Below, one piece after another: positions 13,116-21,677 of a stretch of DNA of 21,799 nucleotides; within the stretch, counting starts at the first letter, position 1; each line of letters opens with the position of its first letter. The notes under the pieces are model-generated. The model searched no databases, had not been told where the DNA came from, and saw nothing but the letters and a program-made list of their open reading frames with translations. The stretch comes from Chlamydiota bacterium (lineage in GTDB: Bacteria > Auribacterota > Tritonobacteria > UBA1439): assembly GCA_012729785.1 (NCBI GenBank), contig JAAYCL010000018.1, positions 1 through 21,799 of the forward strand, read 5' to 3'. The position numbers were made by a program, and so were the translations under genes.

Positions 13116-15902
13116 TCAGATCCGGATGTCGAGCCGCCGGATCATCTCGTCCAGCCCCCTCCTGCTGACGCCGAGCTCCTCGGCCGCCCTGCTCTTGTTC
13201 CCCCCCGAGTCGGTCAGCGCCCTGACGATCCACGTCCTCTGCACGAGGGCGATGGCCTCCTTCAGATTCACGCCGGGGGCCGCCGACACCTCAGCCGGGA
13301 ACTCGCCGCGGGGCAGGCCGGTGATCTTCTCGGAGAGGGACCGGGATTCGATCGTCCCCCCCTCGGGCGCCAAAAGCACGGCCCGCTCGATCTCGTTCTC
13401 GAGCTCCCGGATGTTCCCGGGGAACGGGTAGTTGCGCAGGCAGACCATCGCCTCCCGGCTGATCCCCTGCACCCGCTTGTCGAGCTTGCGGGAGAACCGC
13501 TCGATGAGGTGGGGGACAAGCAGATCCAGATCCCCCTCGCGCTGCCGGAGAGGCGGTACATGGATGACGATGGCGTTGAGCCGGTAGAAGAGGTCCTCCC
13601 GGAACCGCCCGGCCGCGACCTCCTCCTCCAGGTTCTTGTTCGTCGCGGAGATGATCCTGAGATCCACCCTCCGCTCCTCGACCCCCCCGACGGGACGCAG
13701 CGATCCCTCCTGCAGGACGCGGAGCAGCTTCGCCTGGAGCCCGGCGGACATGTCCGCGACCTCGTCGAGGAAGACGGTCCCGCCGTGGGCGAGTTCGAGG
13801 AGGCCCTTCTTGTCCTGGGCCGCCCCGGTGAACGCCCCGCGGACATGGCCGAACAGCTCGCTCTCCAGGAGCGACTCGGGGAGCGCGCTGCAGTTCTGCG
13901 CCACGAAGAGCTGGGCGCGCCGGGTACTCAGCGCGTGGATCGAGCGCGCGATAAGCTCCTTGCCGGTGCCGGTCTCCCCCTCGATAAGCACCGAGATGGT
14001 CGATCCCGCGGTCTTCTCGATGAGGGCGTACACCGCCTGCATGGCCTTGCTCTCCCCGATGAGCGAGGATCCACCCCACGCGGCCTGCCGCTCGATCTTC
14101 AAATAGACGTTCTCGCTCGCGAGCGCCTCCTCGTGCTCCCGCACCCGTGCGTAGAGGAATGCGTTCTCCATCGAGGTCGCGACCTGCCGCGCGAGCGAGG
14201 CAAGCACATCCACGTCGAAACCGAAGGGGGGGGGGACGGAGCCGCTGTCGACATAGATCATTCCCAGCGGCGCGCCTTTCCCCTTGAGCGGGATGCAGAG
14301 CAGGTACCGAGTGGGGGCGGCCGCGCCGCGCACGCGGGCCTTGCGCAGCGCACGCGGCACCGAGGGGATGGCGATGATCGAGCCCGAGGCCGCGCTTCGA
14401 CCGGCCATTTCGCGCGCGAACGCAAAGGCGGGACTCTCCCACTGCGCCTCGTCCAATCCGCGTCCCGCCGCCACGGCGGGACGCCGCTCCGCCCCCTCCG
14501 CAACGGTCAGGAGGCCGCGCTCAGCCGCGGTGATGCCCATGAACGCGTCCAGCACTTTGGGCAACAGCGCCGGCGGGTCAAGGATGGCCCCGAGCGCCGC
14601 GCTCAGCTCGAGGGCCGTGCGGCGCTGGAGGCGCTGGTGGGTCTCCCTCCTGTACCCGATGTACTTCGTGACGGCAAGGTATCCGGCGAATATGGAGAAG
14701 AGCGGGTAGAGGGTGGAGATGGTGCGGCGCAGGACGACAAACAAGGCGTAGTCGCAGGCGAGGAACGCCGCCGCGACGCCGAGGAATACGGCCAGTTCGC
14801 CGGTCGTCCTCCGTACCAACGGCAACAGGAGGCCGAGCAGGAGGGTGAACGCCACGACACAGGCGGCGGTCAGTCCCGCTCCCCTTATCCGCTGGTCGAG
14901 ATGAAAGCCGGTGAGGATGTTTTCGACCACGGTCGCCTGGATCTCGATGCTGGAGGTCATTGGGTTGAACGGGCTCACCCTCGATTCGAAGGCGCCCGGG
15001 GCGGTCCCGCCCACGAGAACGATCTTGCCCTCGATCCTCTTCCGGTCGAATGTGCCGTCGAGGATGCGCGCGGCGGATAACAACGGAAACCGCCGCCGGG
15101 GATCGGCGTAGTTGATGAAATAGAGCGCCTGCGAATCGCACGAGATCCTGTAATCCCCCAGGAGGACCTCCTTCGCCTCCGGACCGTCAAGTATGAGCTG
15201 CAGCACCCCCTGCCCCGGAAGCATGCGAAGCACCTCCAGTGCCAGCGAGGGATAGTACCCCCCCTGGGCCTGGATGAGGAGGGGCACCTGGCGTATCGAG
15301 CCGTCCAGGGCCGCCATCGCATTGTAGAATCCGACCCCTCGCGCGGCATCGTGGAGAGGCGCCGCATTCGCCTCGACCCCGTACGCCTGGAGGACGTGGG
15401 TGACCTCGGCGGGGGGGCCGGACTGGAGGACCGCGTTCACCCTCGATCCCGAGAGCGACGCGACGGCCGACTCGAACGCGGCCTGCGGCTGGTGCCGCGC
15501 CTCGTGCTGGTCCAGATAGAAGAAGATGGAGAGGACGGCGCGGTTCGATTCCCGGAGGGCGGCGGCGAGCGCCTCGCTGTCCGATGCGCCGCCCCCCGCG
15601 AAGAGCACGTCGAGGCCGATCGCCCTCGGGCGGCACTGCGAGATCGTCTCGACGAGGCGCGCCATCGTTTCGCGGGGCCATGGCCAGCGGGAGACGCCCG
15701 CGAGGCTCTCCTTATCGATGGCGACCAGCACGATTGCATCGCTCGGGGCGGACGCCGGACGGAGGCGGAACTTGGCGTCGAGGAGACGCAGGTTGAGCTG
15801 CTCGACGAGTGGATTCTTGAAGGGGATGAGGGCACACGAGACCGCCGCGACACAAAGGCCTATCTGCAGCCCTTTCAGCGACAGTCCCCATTTCATCGTC
15901 AA
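13116..15902 (-). CDS. CHASE2-GAF sigma-54-dependent transcriptional activator
   Basis: This is a 928-residue membrane-bound regulator. TM1 is at about 10-28, followed by an extracytoplasmic CHASE2 domain (about 35-335). Three TM segments follow at about 342-363, 369-392 and 395-413, then a GAF-like domain (about 429-584) and a short coiled coil. The sigma-54 AAA+ domain (about 612-840) has Walker A G-E-T-G-T-G-K-E (642-649), an intact G-A-F-T-G-A loop (689-694) and Walker B V-F-L-D-E (710-714). A Fis-type helix-turn-helix lies at the C-terminus (about 887-926). The GAFTGA loop contacts sigma-54, so this should activate -24/-12 promoters in response to an envelope or periplasmic signal. Its ATGA start overlaps the stop of the FecR gene, indicating coupling. 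The AAA+ and DNA-binding parts look complete. Confidence 0.95.
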   Translation of the reverse strand: MTMKWGLSLKGLQIGLCVAAVSCALIPFKNPLVEQLNLRLLDAKFRLRPASAPSDAIVLVAIDKESLAGVSRWPWPRETMARLVETISQCRPRAIGLDVLFAGGGASDSEALAAALRESNRAVLSIFFYLDQHEARHQPQAAFESAVASLSGSRVNAVLQSGPPAEVTHVLQAYGVEANAAPLHDAARGVGFYNAMAALDGSIRQVPLLIQAQGGYYPSLALEVLRMLPGQGVLQLILDGPEAKEVLLGDYRISCDSQALYFINYADPRRRFPLLSAARILDGTFDRKRIEGKIVLVGGTAPGAFESRVSPFNPMTSSIEIQATVVENILTGFHLDQRIRGAGLTAACVVAFTLLLGLLLPLVRRTTGELAVFLGVAAAFLACDYALFVVLRRTISTLYPLFSIFAGYLAVTKYIGYRRETHQRLQRRTALELSAALGAILDPPALLPKVLDAFMGITAAERGLLTVAEGAERRPAVAAGRGLDEAQWESPAFAFAREMAGRSAASGSIIAIPSVPRALRKARVRGAAAPTRYLLCIPLKGKGAPLGMIYVDSGSVPPPFGFDVDVLASLARQVATSMENAFLYARVREHEEALASENVYLKIERQAAWGGSSLIGESKAMQAVYALIEKTAGSTISVLIEGETGTGKELIARSIHALSTRRAQLFVAQNCSALPESLLESELFGHVRGAFTGAAQDKKGLLELAHGGTVFLDEVADMSAGLQAKLLRVLQEGSLRPVGGVEERRVDLRIISATNKNLEEEVAAGRFREDLFYRLNAIVIHVPPLRQREGDLDLLVPHLIERFSRKLDKRVQGISREAMVCLRNYPFPGNIRELENEIERAVLLAPEGGTIESRSLSEKITGLPRGEFPAEVSAAPGVNLKEAIALVQRTWIVRALTDSGGNKSRAAEELGVSRRGLDEMIRRLDIRI

Positions 15903-16780
15903 TCGGGAGGCGGTCTTCTCTGGAATGTGTCGCTTCGGATCGAGGGGGGTTTCGCCGCCGGCGGGGGAGCGGCGACCGCGGCTGAGGCAGGCACGCTGAG
16001 ATTCCGCGGATTGAGCGGACCGTCGCCGGAAACCACCGTCTGGGGGCTGACGCCATCCCGTCCGCCGGCGAGTCGCGCCGATCCATCCGTCCGGGAACCG
16101 CCGGGCAGCACCGCGTCCGCGGCGCCGCGCGCAACGGGGCTCTTTCGGCGCTCCTCGCTGAACTGGAGGCGCGTCTTCTCGATCTCCGAGGCGGTCAGCG
16201 GCGCCACACGGATCGGTCCGTCGGGCTTTTGTACCTCGGCCATCTCTTGCTCCCCGAGGATCCGAAGAAGGCCGGCCATGTTCCGCAGTTCGAGCGATCC
16301 TTCGTACACGTAGACCCGGGTGAATTCCCCGGGGAGGGTCTCAACGGTGAAATCGGTGCCGCGCACGCCGGCGATGGTGTTCCACGCCTTGACCTGGAAC
16401 GTGGAACCGGTTCCCAACTGGGGTTCGACCTGCGAACGAAGCATTCCCCTCGCGAGGCCGATAACGCTTTCGCAGAAGCCGGTATCCCGCGCGTAGCGGT
16501 GCCTCTCGAGCTTCAGTTCCGTGTTCTCCCCGACGGTGAGCACGGCCTTCTCGAAGACGAGCTTGGCCATCGAGGCGCCGGACGTCACCAGGGTCGCGCC
16601 GCCCGGCACGGTATCCCCGATCTTGAGCGGCGCCGGCGGGGCGTCGCCGGGCGCCGATACGGTGACGGTCCCGGTGAGCCCGATCACCGTCCCCTCGTCT
16701 CCCGCCCGCACGACCGAAGGGGTTCCCCAGATGCATACCGCAACGACTATCGCGATTGCCGGCAATCCGTTCGATATCAT
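15899..16780 (-). CDS. Exported FecR-domain protein
   Basis: This is a 293-residue protein with a signal peptide (I-A-I-V-V-A-V-C-I-W-G, cleavage near V-V-R-A|G). A FecR domain lies at about 50-165, with G-D-T-V-P-G-G-A-T-L-V-T, V-G-E-N-T-E-L and N-T-I-A-G-V-R-G-T-D-F motifs. About 100 Pro/Ala/Gly-rich residues follow. Unlike classic FecR of iron uptake, there is no cytoplasmic anti-sigma domain and no ECF sigma gene beside it; stand-alone FecR proteins are commonly paired with CHASE2 proteins, as here. The ribosome site GGGAGG precedes the ATG at 16780. It is first in a two-gene operon and may be the periplasmic partner of the CHASE2 sensor (inference from pairing). Confidence 0.92.
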   Translation of the reverse strand: MISNGLPAIAIVVAVCIWGTPSVVRAGDEGTVIGLTGTVTVSAPGDAPPAPLKIGDTVPGGATLVTSGASMAKLVFEKAVLTVGENTELKLERHRYARDTGFCESVIGLARGMLRSQVEPQLGTGSTFQVKAWNTIAGVRGTDFTVETLPGEFTRVYVYEGSLELRNMAGLLRILGEQEMAEVQKPDGPIRVAPLTASEIEKTRLQFSEERRKSPVARGAADAVLPGGSRTDGSARLAGGRDGVSPQTVVSGDGPLNPRNLSVPASAAVAAPPPAAKPPSIRSDTFQRRPPPD

Positions 16781-16819
16781 CCGCCGTCCTCCCGTTGCGC
16801 GCCGGCCGATTCACGCCTC

Positions 16820-16834
16820 GCACTATGATAGTGC
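16820..16834 (-). promoter_or_regulatory. Palindromic operator candidate over the -10
   Basis: GCACTATGATAGTGC is a palindrome with seven-base arms around one central base. It fully covers the -10 hexamer of the FecR promoter, so a bound dimer would block polymerase. The binding protein is unknown. Confidence 0.65.
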
Positions 16835-16853
16835 CCAACCGCGCGGCTGGCAA
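16825..16853 (-). promoter_or_regulatory. Sigma-70 type promoter of the FecR-CHASE2 operon
   Basis: On the minus strand TTGCCA (16848-16853) and TATCAT (16825-16830) are separated by 17 bases, the optimal spacing. The leader to the ATG at 16780 is about 38 bases. This is the best sigma-70 match in the window. Confidence 0.72.
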
Positions 16854-17189
16854 ACTAAAAAGCGCCGAACATCCGACAGCCGTGCGAGTTGCGGCGTCTT
16901 CCCATCCCGAGCCGTGACGAGCCGTCCCTGGTTGCGCCGCACGCCCCTCTGCTTCCCGTGCCCGGGGAGATGGGTTCCGGGATCGGCGTGTTCAGTACGG
17001 CGCGTACTGCGCGCGAGCAACGTCGACCACCAGACCGTCAGAAGAGGGCGTGCAGATGCCAGGACGGCACCAGACGCATACACCGCGGCGCGGCATTGCT
17101 TCACCTTCCGTTCAGTTCGGGCCCTCTGTCCTGGGCTCCCCCATCGACCGAAGTGAAGATGCCGCATACCCTCTCCGTGCGCGGCTCCC
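16854..17189. other. Intergenic region with no supported gene
   Basis: About 335 bases lie between the FecR promoter and the small membrane protein gene. Short ORFs on both strands lack ribosome sites and recognisable composition. The only clear structure is the palindrome at 16993-17009. Confidence 0.5.
16993..17009. repeat. Perfect palindrome CAGTACG-GCG-CGTACTG
   Basis: Two seven-base arms flank a three-base centre. No T-run follows on either strand, so it is not an intrinsic terminator. It lies about 140 bases upstream of the FecR promoter and might be a regulator site. Confidence 0.5.
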
Positions 17190-17351
17190 TCAGTTCCCTG
17201 TCCGCGCCGCGTTCGCGTTCTCCCCGGAGGAGCTATTGAGAATCTTCCTCAGGGAGGCCGCCACGACCACGTATCTGAGCAGGAGATAGACCTCCATTGC
17301 GATCGCCGAAAGAAGCACGATTACGACGAAGAGCTCGAAGAACCACGCCAT
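17190..17351 (-). CDS. 53-residue single-pass membrane protein
   Basis: An ATG at 17351, preceded by GAGGGGG at good spacing, opens a 53-codon frame ending in TGA at 17190-17192. It begins M-A-W-F-F-E-L-F-V-V-I-V-L-L-S-A-I-A and continues M-E-V-Y-L-L-L-R-Y-V-V-V, giving a hydrophobic helix of about 30 residues with one or two charged interruptions. A polar tail S-S-S-G-E-N-A-N-A-A follows. It is 115 bases after the seven-repeat propeller gene on the same strand, with a GC hairpin (17420-17434) between them. The composition strongly favours a real membrane peptide over a chance frame in GC-rich DNA. No family is recognised; it could be a small regulatory membrane protein or a toxin-like peptide. 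Confidence 0.7.
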   Translation of the reverse strand: MAWFFELFVVIVLLSAIAMEVYLLLRYVVVAASLRKILNSSSGENANAARTGN

Positions 17352-17466
17352 TGCCAAGCCCCCTCATATGCGATCGTCTCTCCGCTGCGTCGCCACGCAC
17401 CAGCGCCACTTGTCGCTGCGGCGGCTCGGCCGCCCCGCCCCCCGGCGCACCGGGCACCCGAAACAC

Positions 17467-19419
17467 CTACCTAACCTCCGTAACGTTCGACACCTCGACG
17501 GGGTATCGGCGGTTCACGAACTCGCCCGTATCGAGGAACCTGAACGCCGCCTCGAACACCCAGTCCCCACGGAACGACGGATCCGCCGGCACCCCGAACG
17601 TCATCTCGCCCGAGGTCGCCCCGTCCCAAAGCGGGAACGCCACCGCATCCCACGTCGCGGGGATGTGCAACGGGTCGAGCGGCGACGCCTCCAAAATGCC
17701 CCGCTCCGTCCCGAACAGGTACATCCGCTCGTTCGACAGCGCCTCCGCAACCGGCGCCAGGCCGTCCGTCGTCCCCTGCCCCCGCGCGACCGCGAAGTAG
17801 ATCCCCACCGGCCTCCCCATCAGCTCCCATATTCGATCCGGGTCCGCCGCCCACTCCAGCGTCACCGTCCCGCCGAGGACGGTCGCATCCTCCCTGATCT
17901 CGAGCTCCAGGAAGTTCGCCGGTACCGCCGTCGGCGTCGGCGTGGGCGTATTGTCGGCCGGTTCCACCGGTTCGACTGTCTGTGTCGGGGTGGGTGTCAG
18001 CATTCCCGGCGTCCTTGTCGGTATCGGTGTCAGGGGAATGAGCTCATGGGTATAGCGGTTTGCGAAGATCCGGCCCTCGGCACCGTAGACCAGAAGCGCC
18101 TCGCCGCTTGAATCGAGCCGCACGGTCACCGCATCGACCTGGAATGCATTGTCATCCGTGGCAACAAAGTCACGCCACGTTCCCCCGAAGCGACATGCAG
18201 CACGGGAACGCATGCCGCAACCCAAATCATACGACAGGAGGGCCAGAAGCGCGTCTCCGCGATCATTGCGGCTGACGTCCGGCGCGATGCTGGTGTGCCC
18301 CCCGGGACTCCTCTCCTCGGCCGGCGTCCACGTTTCGCCCGCCAGGGTTGAGAAGAAAACGGCATTTCTCCATCCGTCGAACACCTCGAACGCCGCCGAC
18401 GCTCCGCCCGCAGTGTCGACCGACACGCATGGGCGCGTCACCGCCTGCGCGTCGGGAGGGGTCAGCCGGCTCTTCTGCCATATTCCGCCCGACAGCACCG
18501 CGGCGCAGATATTCTCGTCGCCGGAATCAGCCCCGAAGCCGAACAAGACGACCGCCTTGCCCTGTGCGTTCATCGCGAGACGGGCCCCATCGACGAATCG
18601 CCACTGCGGCTGCTCGTTCAGCACGACCGGCTCTTCCCACCCGCCGTCCGTATAACGACGCACCGCGAGATCCTCCCCCAAATCGCCGGACCGAGCCCCT
18701 TCCCACATGGCCAGCGCACCGCCGTTTTCGTCAACGGCGACCTGCGCATCGTTCAGCGAGAAGTATACGCTCGAGGCGTCGAATATCTGGATCGGATCAT
18801 TCCAGACGCCCCGTCGCGCAATGACAAGTCTGCCGAGGAGCCGCAACCCCTCCGTCGAGGAGCGCTCCGCAAACACCACCATGCCCTCCCCCGCGGCGTT
18901 CAGATCCAGATCGGGCGGCTCCAGAGTCTCCGTGAACTCGGAGCAATGGAGCAGTTCCGGCATCGACCATATCCCTTCGGGGGTACCGTACATGCCGATG
19001 ATCACCGGGATTCTGTTCCACAATGTCCCACTGGCCGCGACCAGCGCGAATCCTTCCTCGTTGACGGCGACGGCGGGATCGCTGAGGTCTTTGACACCGT
19101 AAGTGGTAACGCTGATCGGATCTGTCCAAACGCCGCGCCTGAATCTTCTCACAAAGATCGCATCATGCCTGGCGGCAGCGACGATCGCCTCCACCCCCGA
19201 AGGAACCATTTCGAACACCGGCTTCCCGACGGCATCGTACCCCTCCGGGAGAAGCGGTCTCGCTCCCTCCCAATGGCCCGGCGCTTCCGATGAAGCCGGA
19301 AAGGGAAATGCAAATATGAAGAAGCCCACTGTCGCACAGACCATTCCACGCACAATCGACCTTCCGTTGCCCCGGCCGCGCGCCGTCTCCACCGCCGACT
19401 CGTTTCTGCCTTTCTCCAT
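17467..19419 (-). CDS. Exported seven-repeat propeller protein with TPTP linker
   Basis: This is a 650-residue protein. The ATG at 19419 is chosen for GGAGG seven bases upstream; the reading from 19461 would add 14 residues without support. A long charged N-region leads to a signal segment at about 25-45. Seven repeats of the form (V/L)-x-x-(N/D)-x-x-G-x-A-L/V-x-x-(W/F/Y) follow, for example A-V-N-E-E-G-F-A-L-V and A-V-D-E-N-G-G-A-L-A-M-W. This is a blade pattern resembling sialidase/Asp-box style propellers without the catalytic set. A Thr-Pro linker follows near 480-515 (T-P-T-P-T-P-T). The last ~130 residues form a beta-rich module similar to the ends of the double propeller and the protease. 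No anchor or sorting motif is visible. Function is unknown; surface binding is plausible. Confidence 0.82.
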   Translation of the reverse strand: MEKGRNESAVETARGRGNGRSIVRGMVCATVGFFIFAFPFPASSEAPGHWEGARPLLPEGYDAVGKPVFEMVPSGVEAIVAAARHDAIFVRRFRRGVWTDPISVTTYGVKDLSDPAVAVNEEGFALVAASGTLWNRIPVIIGMYGTPEGIWSMPELLHCSEFTETLEPPDLDLNAAGEGMVVFAERSSTEGLRLLGRLVIARRGVWNDPIQIFDASSVYFSLNDAQVAVDENGGALAMWEGARSGDLGEDLAVRRYTDGGWEEPVVLNEQPQWRFVDGARLAMNAQGKAVVLFGFGADSGDENICAAVLSGGIWQKSRLTPPDAQAVTRPCVSVDTAGGASAAFEVFDGWRNAVFFSTLAGETWTPAEERSPGGHTSIAPDVSRNDRGDALLALLSYDLGCGMRSRAACRFGGTWRDFVATDDNAFQVDAVTVRLDSSGEALLVYGAEGRIFANRYTHELIPLTPIPTRTPGMLTPTPTQTVEPVEPADNTPTPTPTAVPANFLELEIREDATVLGGTVTLEWAADPDRIWELMGRPVGIYFAVARGQGTTDGLAPVAEALSNERMYLFGTERGILEASPLDPLHIPATWDAVAFPLWDGATSGEMTFGVPADPSFRGDWVFEAAFRFLDTGEFVNRRYPVEVSNVTEVR

Positions 19420-19625
19420 CTTCAATCCTCCTCTCTTCCGGTTTGCATTGGGAGAAAGCATACGGCGTGCCGCCGGGGCGATATGTCCGCGTTTTCTGCG
19501 TTTGCCGTAATATCTTCATAAACAAGGCATTCGGAACAAATCGTTCCCCGGTATGAACCGCTGAAGGGGCGTTGTGACGGGAATTGGCACTCAGTGAGCA
19601 GTGCGAATGCGTATTCTTTGCCGCC

Positions 19626-21623
19626 CTATTGGGGCGGATGGGCCTCGTAGGAGACGCACGCGAGATTGCTGGCCCATCGGGAGGAATCCAGGGGGGACAC
19701 GGCCTTAGGAACCAGTACCCCGAAGACGCGGTAATCGCACCCCTCTTTCGGAACGGGCTTTCGCGCCGTTCCGATCAGGACAGTGCCGTTGGACACCTCG
19801 AATCCCTTCGCGAAGGGGATCAGGGATCCTTCATGACCCTTCCGATCCCCGAAAAAGAGCAACGGCCCTCCGGAAACGGACACCGCGACATAGGCGTCAC
19901 AGGCGTGATGGGGCGATCGGGCGCCTGGTTCCAAGGACGCAAAAAGCCGGATAGAGCCGGCTTCCTCCTCGACAAGGAAGGAAACACGGTGCGCCGCGGG
20001 GTCCTCGCATCCGGTCCGCGCCGACGCCGTGTTCGACGGCGGTGACGGATTGCCGCACCGGTCATACGCAACGATCTCGAAATGGTACGCGACGCCGCGC
20101 TCGAGGCCCTCCACCGCAAACTCCTCTTCCGCCCCGGACGCCGCCGCGGATCTGAGATAGTCCCACCGCTCGGCGTTCCAGCCGGCCGTTTCGTCGAGCG
20201 GATTGGTCGAGCATCCAATGCGGTAGCGAACCACCGCGCCGTCGGTATCCTCGGGGACGGACCATCTCAGCACCACGGTTCCCGGCCCCCCCCCCGCCGC
20301 CCGCAGGTCGGTGACCGGATCGGGCGGCGAACCGTCGCTCGACGGATCGAGCACCTTTAGAAGGTTCAGGCGCCCGCCCGAACGCACCCTGCCGGCAAGG
20401 GACGGCAGCGGCGTCGTCCCCCCGAGGAGCGCCGCAACAACCTCCGTGCACCCCAGGGAGGGATCGCGCGCCAGGAGCAGTGCGGCGGCCCCGGCTGCGT
20501 GCGGCGCCGCCATCGAGGTGCCGCTCTTCACCGCGTAGCCCCCGCCGGGGACGGTGCTCAGGATCGCGTCTCCCGGCGCCCCGAGGTGCACGGACGACCC
20601 GCCGTAGCAGGAAAACGGCGCGAGAAGATCCCGTCGGTCCGTGGCCGCCACCGCGACAAGGTTTGGGCAGTCGTAACCTGCGGGATAGAAGCGGGTTTGA
20701 TCGTTGTCGGATCCGCCGTTCCCCGCCGCGGCGATTACGACGATCCCCTCGGCCTGGGCGGCCAAGATCGCCTCCTCGAGGGCGCGCGAGCGGGAGGGCC
20801 CGCCCCAGGAGGCGTTGATCACCCGGGCGCCGCACCTCCGCGCATAGTGGATCGCCGCGACGGCATCCGCGATCGTCCCATACCCCGAGGCGCCGAGGAA
20901 TTTGAGCGGGACGATACGCGCCCTCCAGCAGACGCCCGCGACCCCGATGCCGTTGTCTCCCGCTGCGGCGATGATCCCCGCACAGTGCGTCCCGTGCCCG
21001 TAATCATCGTCGGGATCCGGATCGCCGTTGGCGAAGTCCCACCCCAGGAGGTCGTCGATGTAGCCGTTCCCGTCGTCGTCCACGCCGTTCCCAGGGATCT
21101 CGCCGTCGTTGCGCCAGATGTTCGGCGCGAGATCCGGATGGCGACAGTCGATGCCACTGTCGATCACCGCCACCACGACCCCTCCCCCGGTGGCGATCTC
21201 CCACGCCTGGGAGGCCCTGATGTCGGCGCCCTCGACCCCCCCGTCCGTCCCGCGGTTGAGGAGCGCGTACAGTTCCCCGAAGCGGGAGTCGTTTGGAACG
21301 GCCTGCGCCTTCACGAGGTAGTTCGGCTCGATGTACTCGATGGGGGATGCGCCGCCCGTCCGGCGCCTGTACACGAACTCCTCGAGCCGGAGCCCCTTCG
21401 GCGTTCTGATTCTATGGAGCGTTGCCCCGGGAGCGATCTCCTCCACCGCGCAGCCGGCGCCGGCGAAAAGAGATTCGACCTCGCCGGCGGCGGCGCCGGC
21501 CCGGATACCGCAGAGGTAGTCGCCCTCGACGCGATCGAGGAAGCGCATCGGCGGCGGCGCCGCGGCGCACGGCCGTGCAGTGCCCATGGCGAGTATGCAG
21601 AACAGTAGCCGATACAGCTTCAT
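19626..21623 (-). CDS. Exported subtilisin-like serine protease (S8) with FN3 domain
   Basis: This is a 665-residue protein. The ATG at 21623 (GGGAG upstream, then signal peptide K-L-Y-R-L-L-F-C-I-L-A-M) is preferred over a GTG at 21653. Residues about 30-110 are a prodomain of inhibitor I9 / fervidolysin type. The catalytic domain has Asp155 in V-I-D-S-G-I-D, His210 in G-H-G-T-H-C-A-G, Asn302 in A-A-A-G-N-G-G and Ser370 in S-G-T-S-M-A-A-P-H-A-A-G, so the triad and oxyanion Asn are intact. A Ca-loop-like segment G-V-D-D-D-G-N-G-Y-I-D-D lies between Asp and His. An FN3 domain (about 434-540) and a beta-rich C-terminal module follow. It is expected to cut proteins outside the cell or in the periplasm. 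A short hairpin overlaps the stop codon. Confidence 0.95.
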   Translation of the reverse strand: MKLYRLLFCILAMGTARPCAAAPPPMRFLDRVEGDYLCGIRAGAAAGEVESLFAGAGCAVEEIAPGATLHRIRTPKGLRLEEFVYRRRTGGASPIEYIEPNYLVKAQAVPNDSRFGELYALLNRGTDGGVEGADIRASQAWEIATGGGVVVAVIDSGIDCRHPDLAPNIWRNDGEIPGNGVDDDGNGYIDDLLGWDFANGDPDPDDDYGHGTHCAGIIAAAGDNGIGVAGVCWRARIVPLKFLGASGYGTIADAVAAIHYARRCGARVINASWGGPSRSRALEEAILAAQAEGIVVIAAAGNGGSDNDQTRFYPAGYDCPNLVAVAATDRRDLLAPFSCYGGSSVHLGAPGDAILSTVPGGGYAVKSGTSMAAPHAAGAAALLLARDPSLGCTEVVAALLGGTTPLPSLAGRVRSGGRLNLLKVLDPSSDGSPPDPVTDLRAAGGGPGTVVLRWSVPEDTDGAVVRYRIGCSTNPLDETAGWNAERWDYLRSAAASGAEEEFAVEGLERGVAYHFEIVAYDRCGNPSPPSNTASARTGCEDPAAHRVSFLVEEEAGSIRLFASLEPGARSPHHACDAYVAVSVSGGPLLFFGDRKGHEGSLIPFAKGFEVSNGTVLIGTARKPVPKEGCDYRVFGVLVPKAVSPLDSSRWASNLACVSYEAHPPQ

Positions 21624-21677
21624 AGGCCGGCCGCTCCCTGAAGAGCGTTTCACCTATCGCCGCATCGTTCATTTTTT

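Noticed and set aside
13089-15080. 663-codon open frame on the plus strand
   Set aside because: It is antisense to the CHASE2 sigma-54 activator, which has intact motifs throughout. The product has no domain and is composition-biased.
15899-16780. FecR as part of a ferric-citrate type sigma/TonB system
   Set aside because: No ECF sigma factor or TonB receptor is nearby, and the protein lacks the cytoplasmic anti-sigma part.
16823-17167. 114-codon minus-strand frame upstream of the FecR gene
   Set aside because: It has no ribosome site, Arg-rich chance composition, and ends across the FecR promoter.
19621-19637. Hairpin at the protease stop codon as a strong terminator
   Set aside because: It has only a six-base stem and is followed by CAAAGAAT on the minus strand, with no T-run.
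20499-21608. 369-codon open frame on the plus strand
   Set aside because: It is antisense to the subtilisin-like protease, whose catalytic motifs are all in place.
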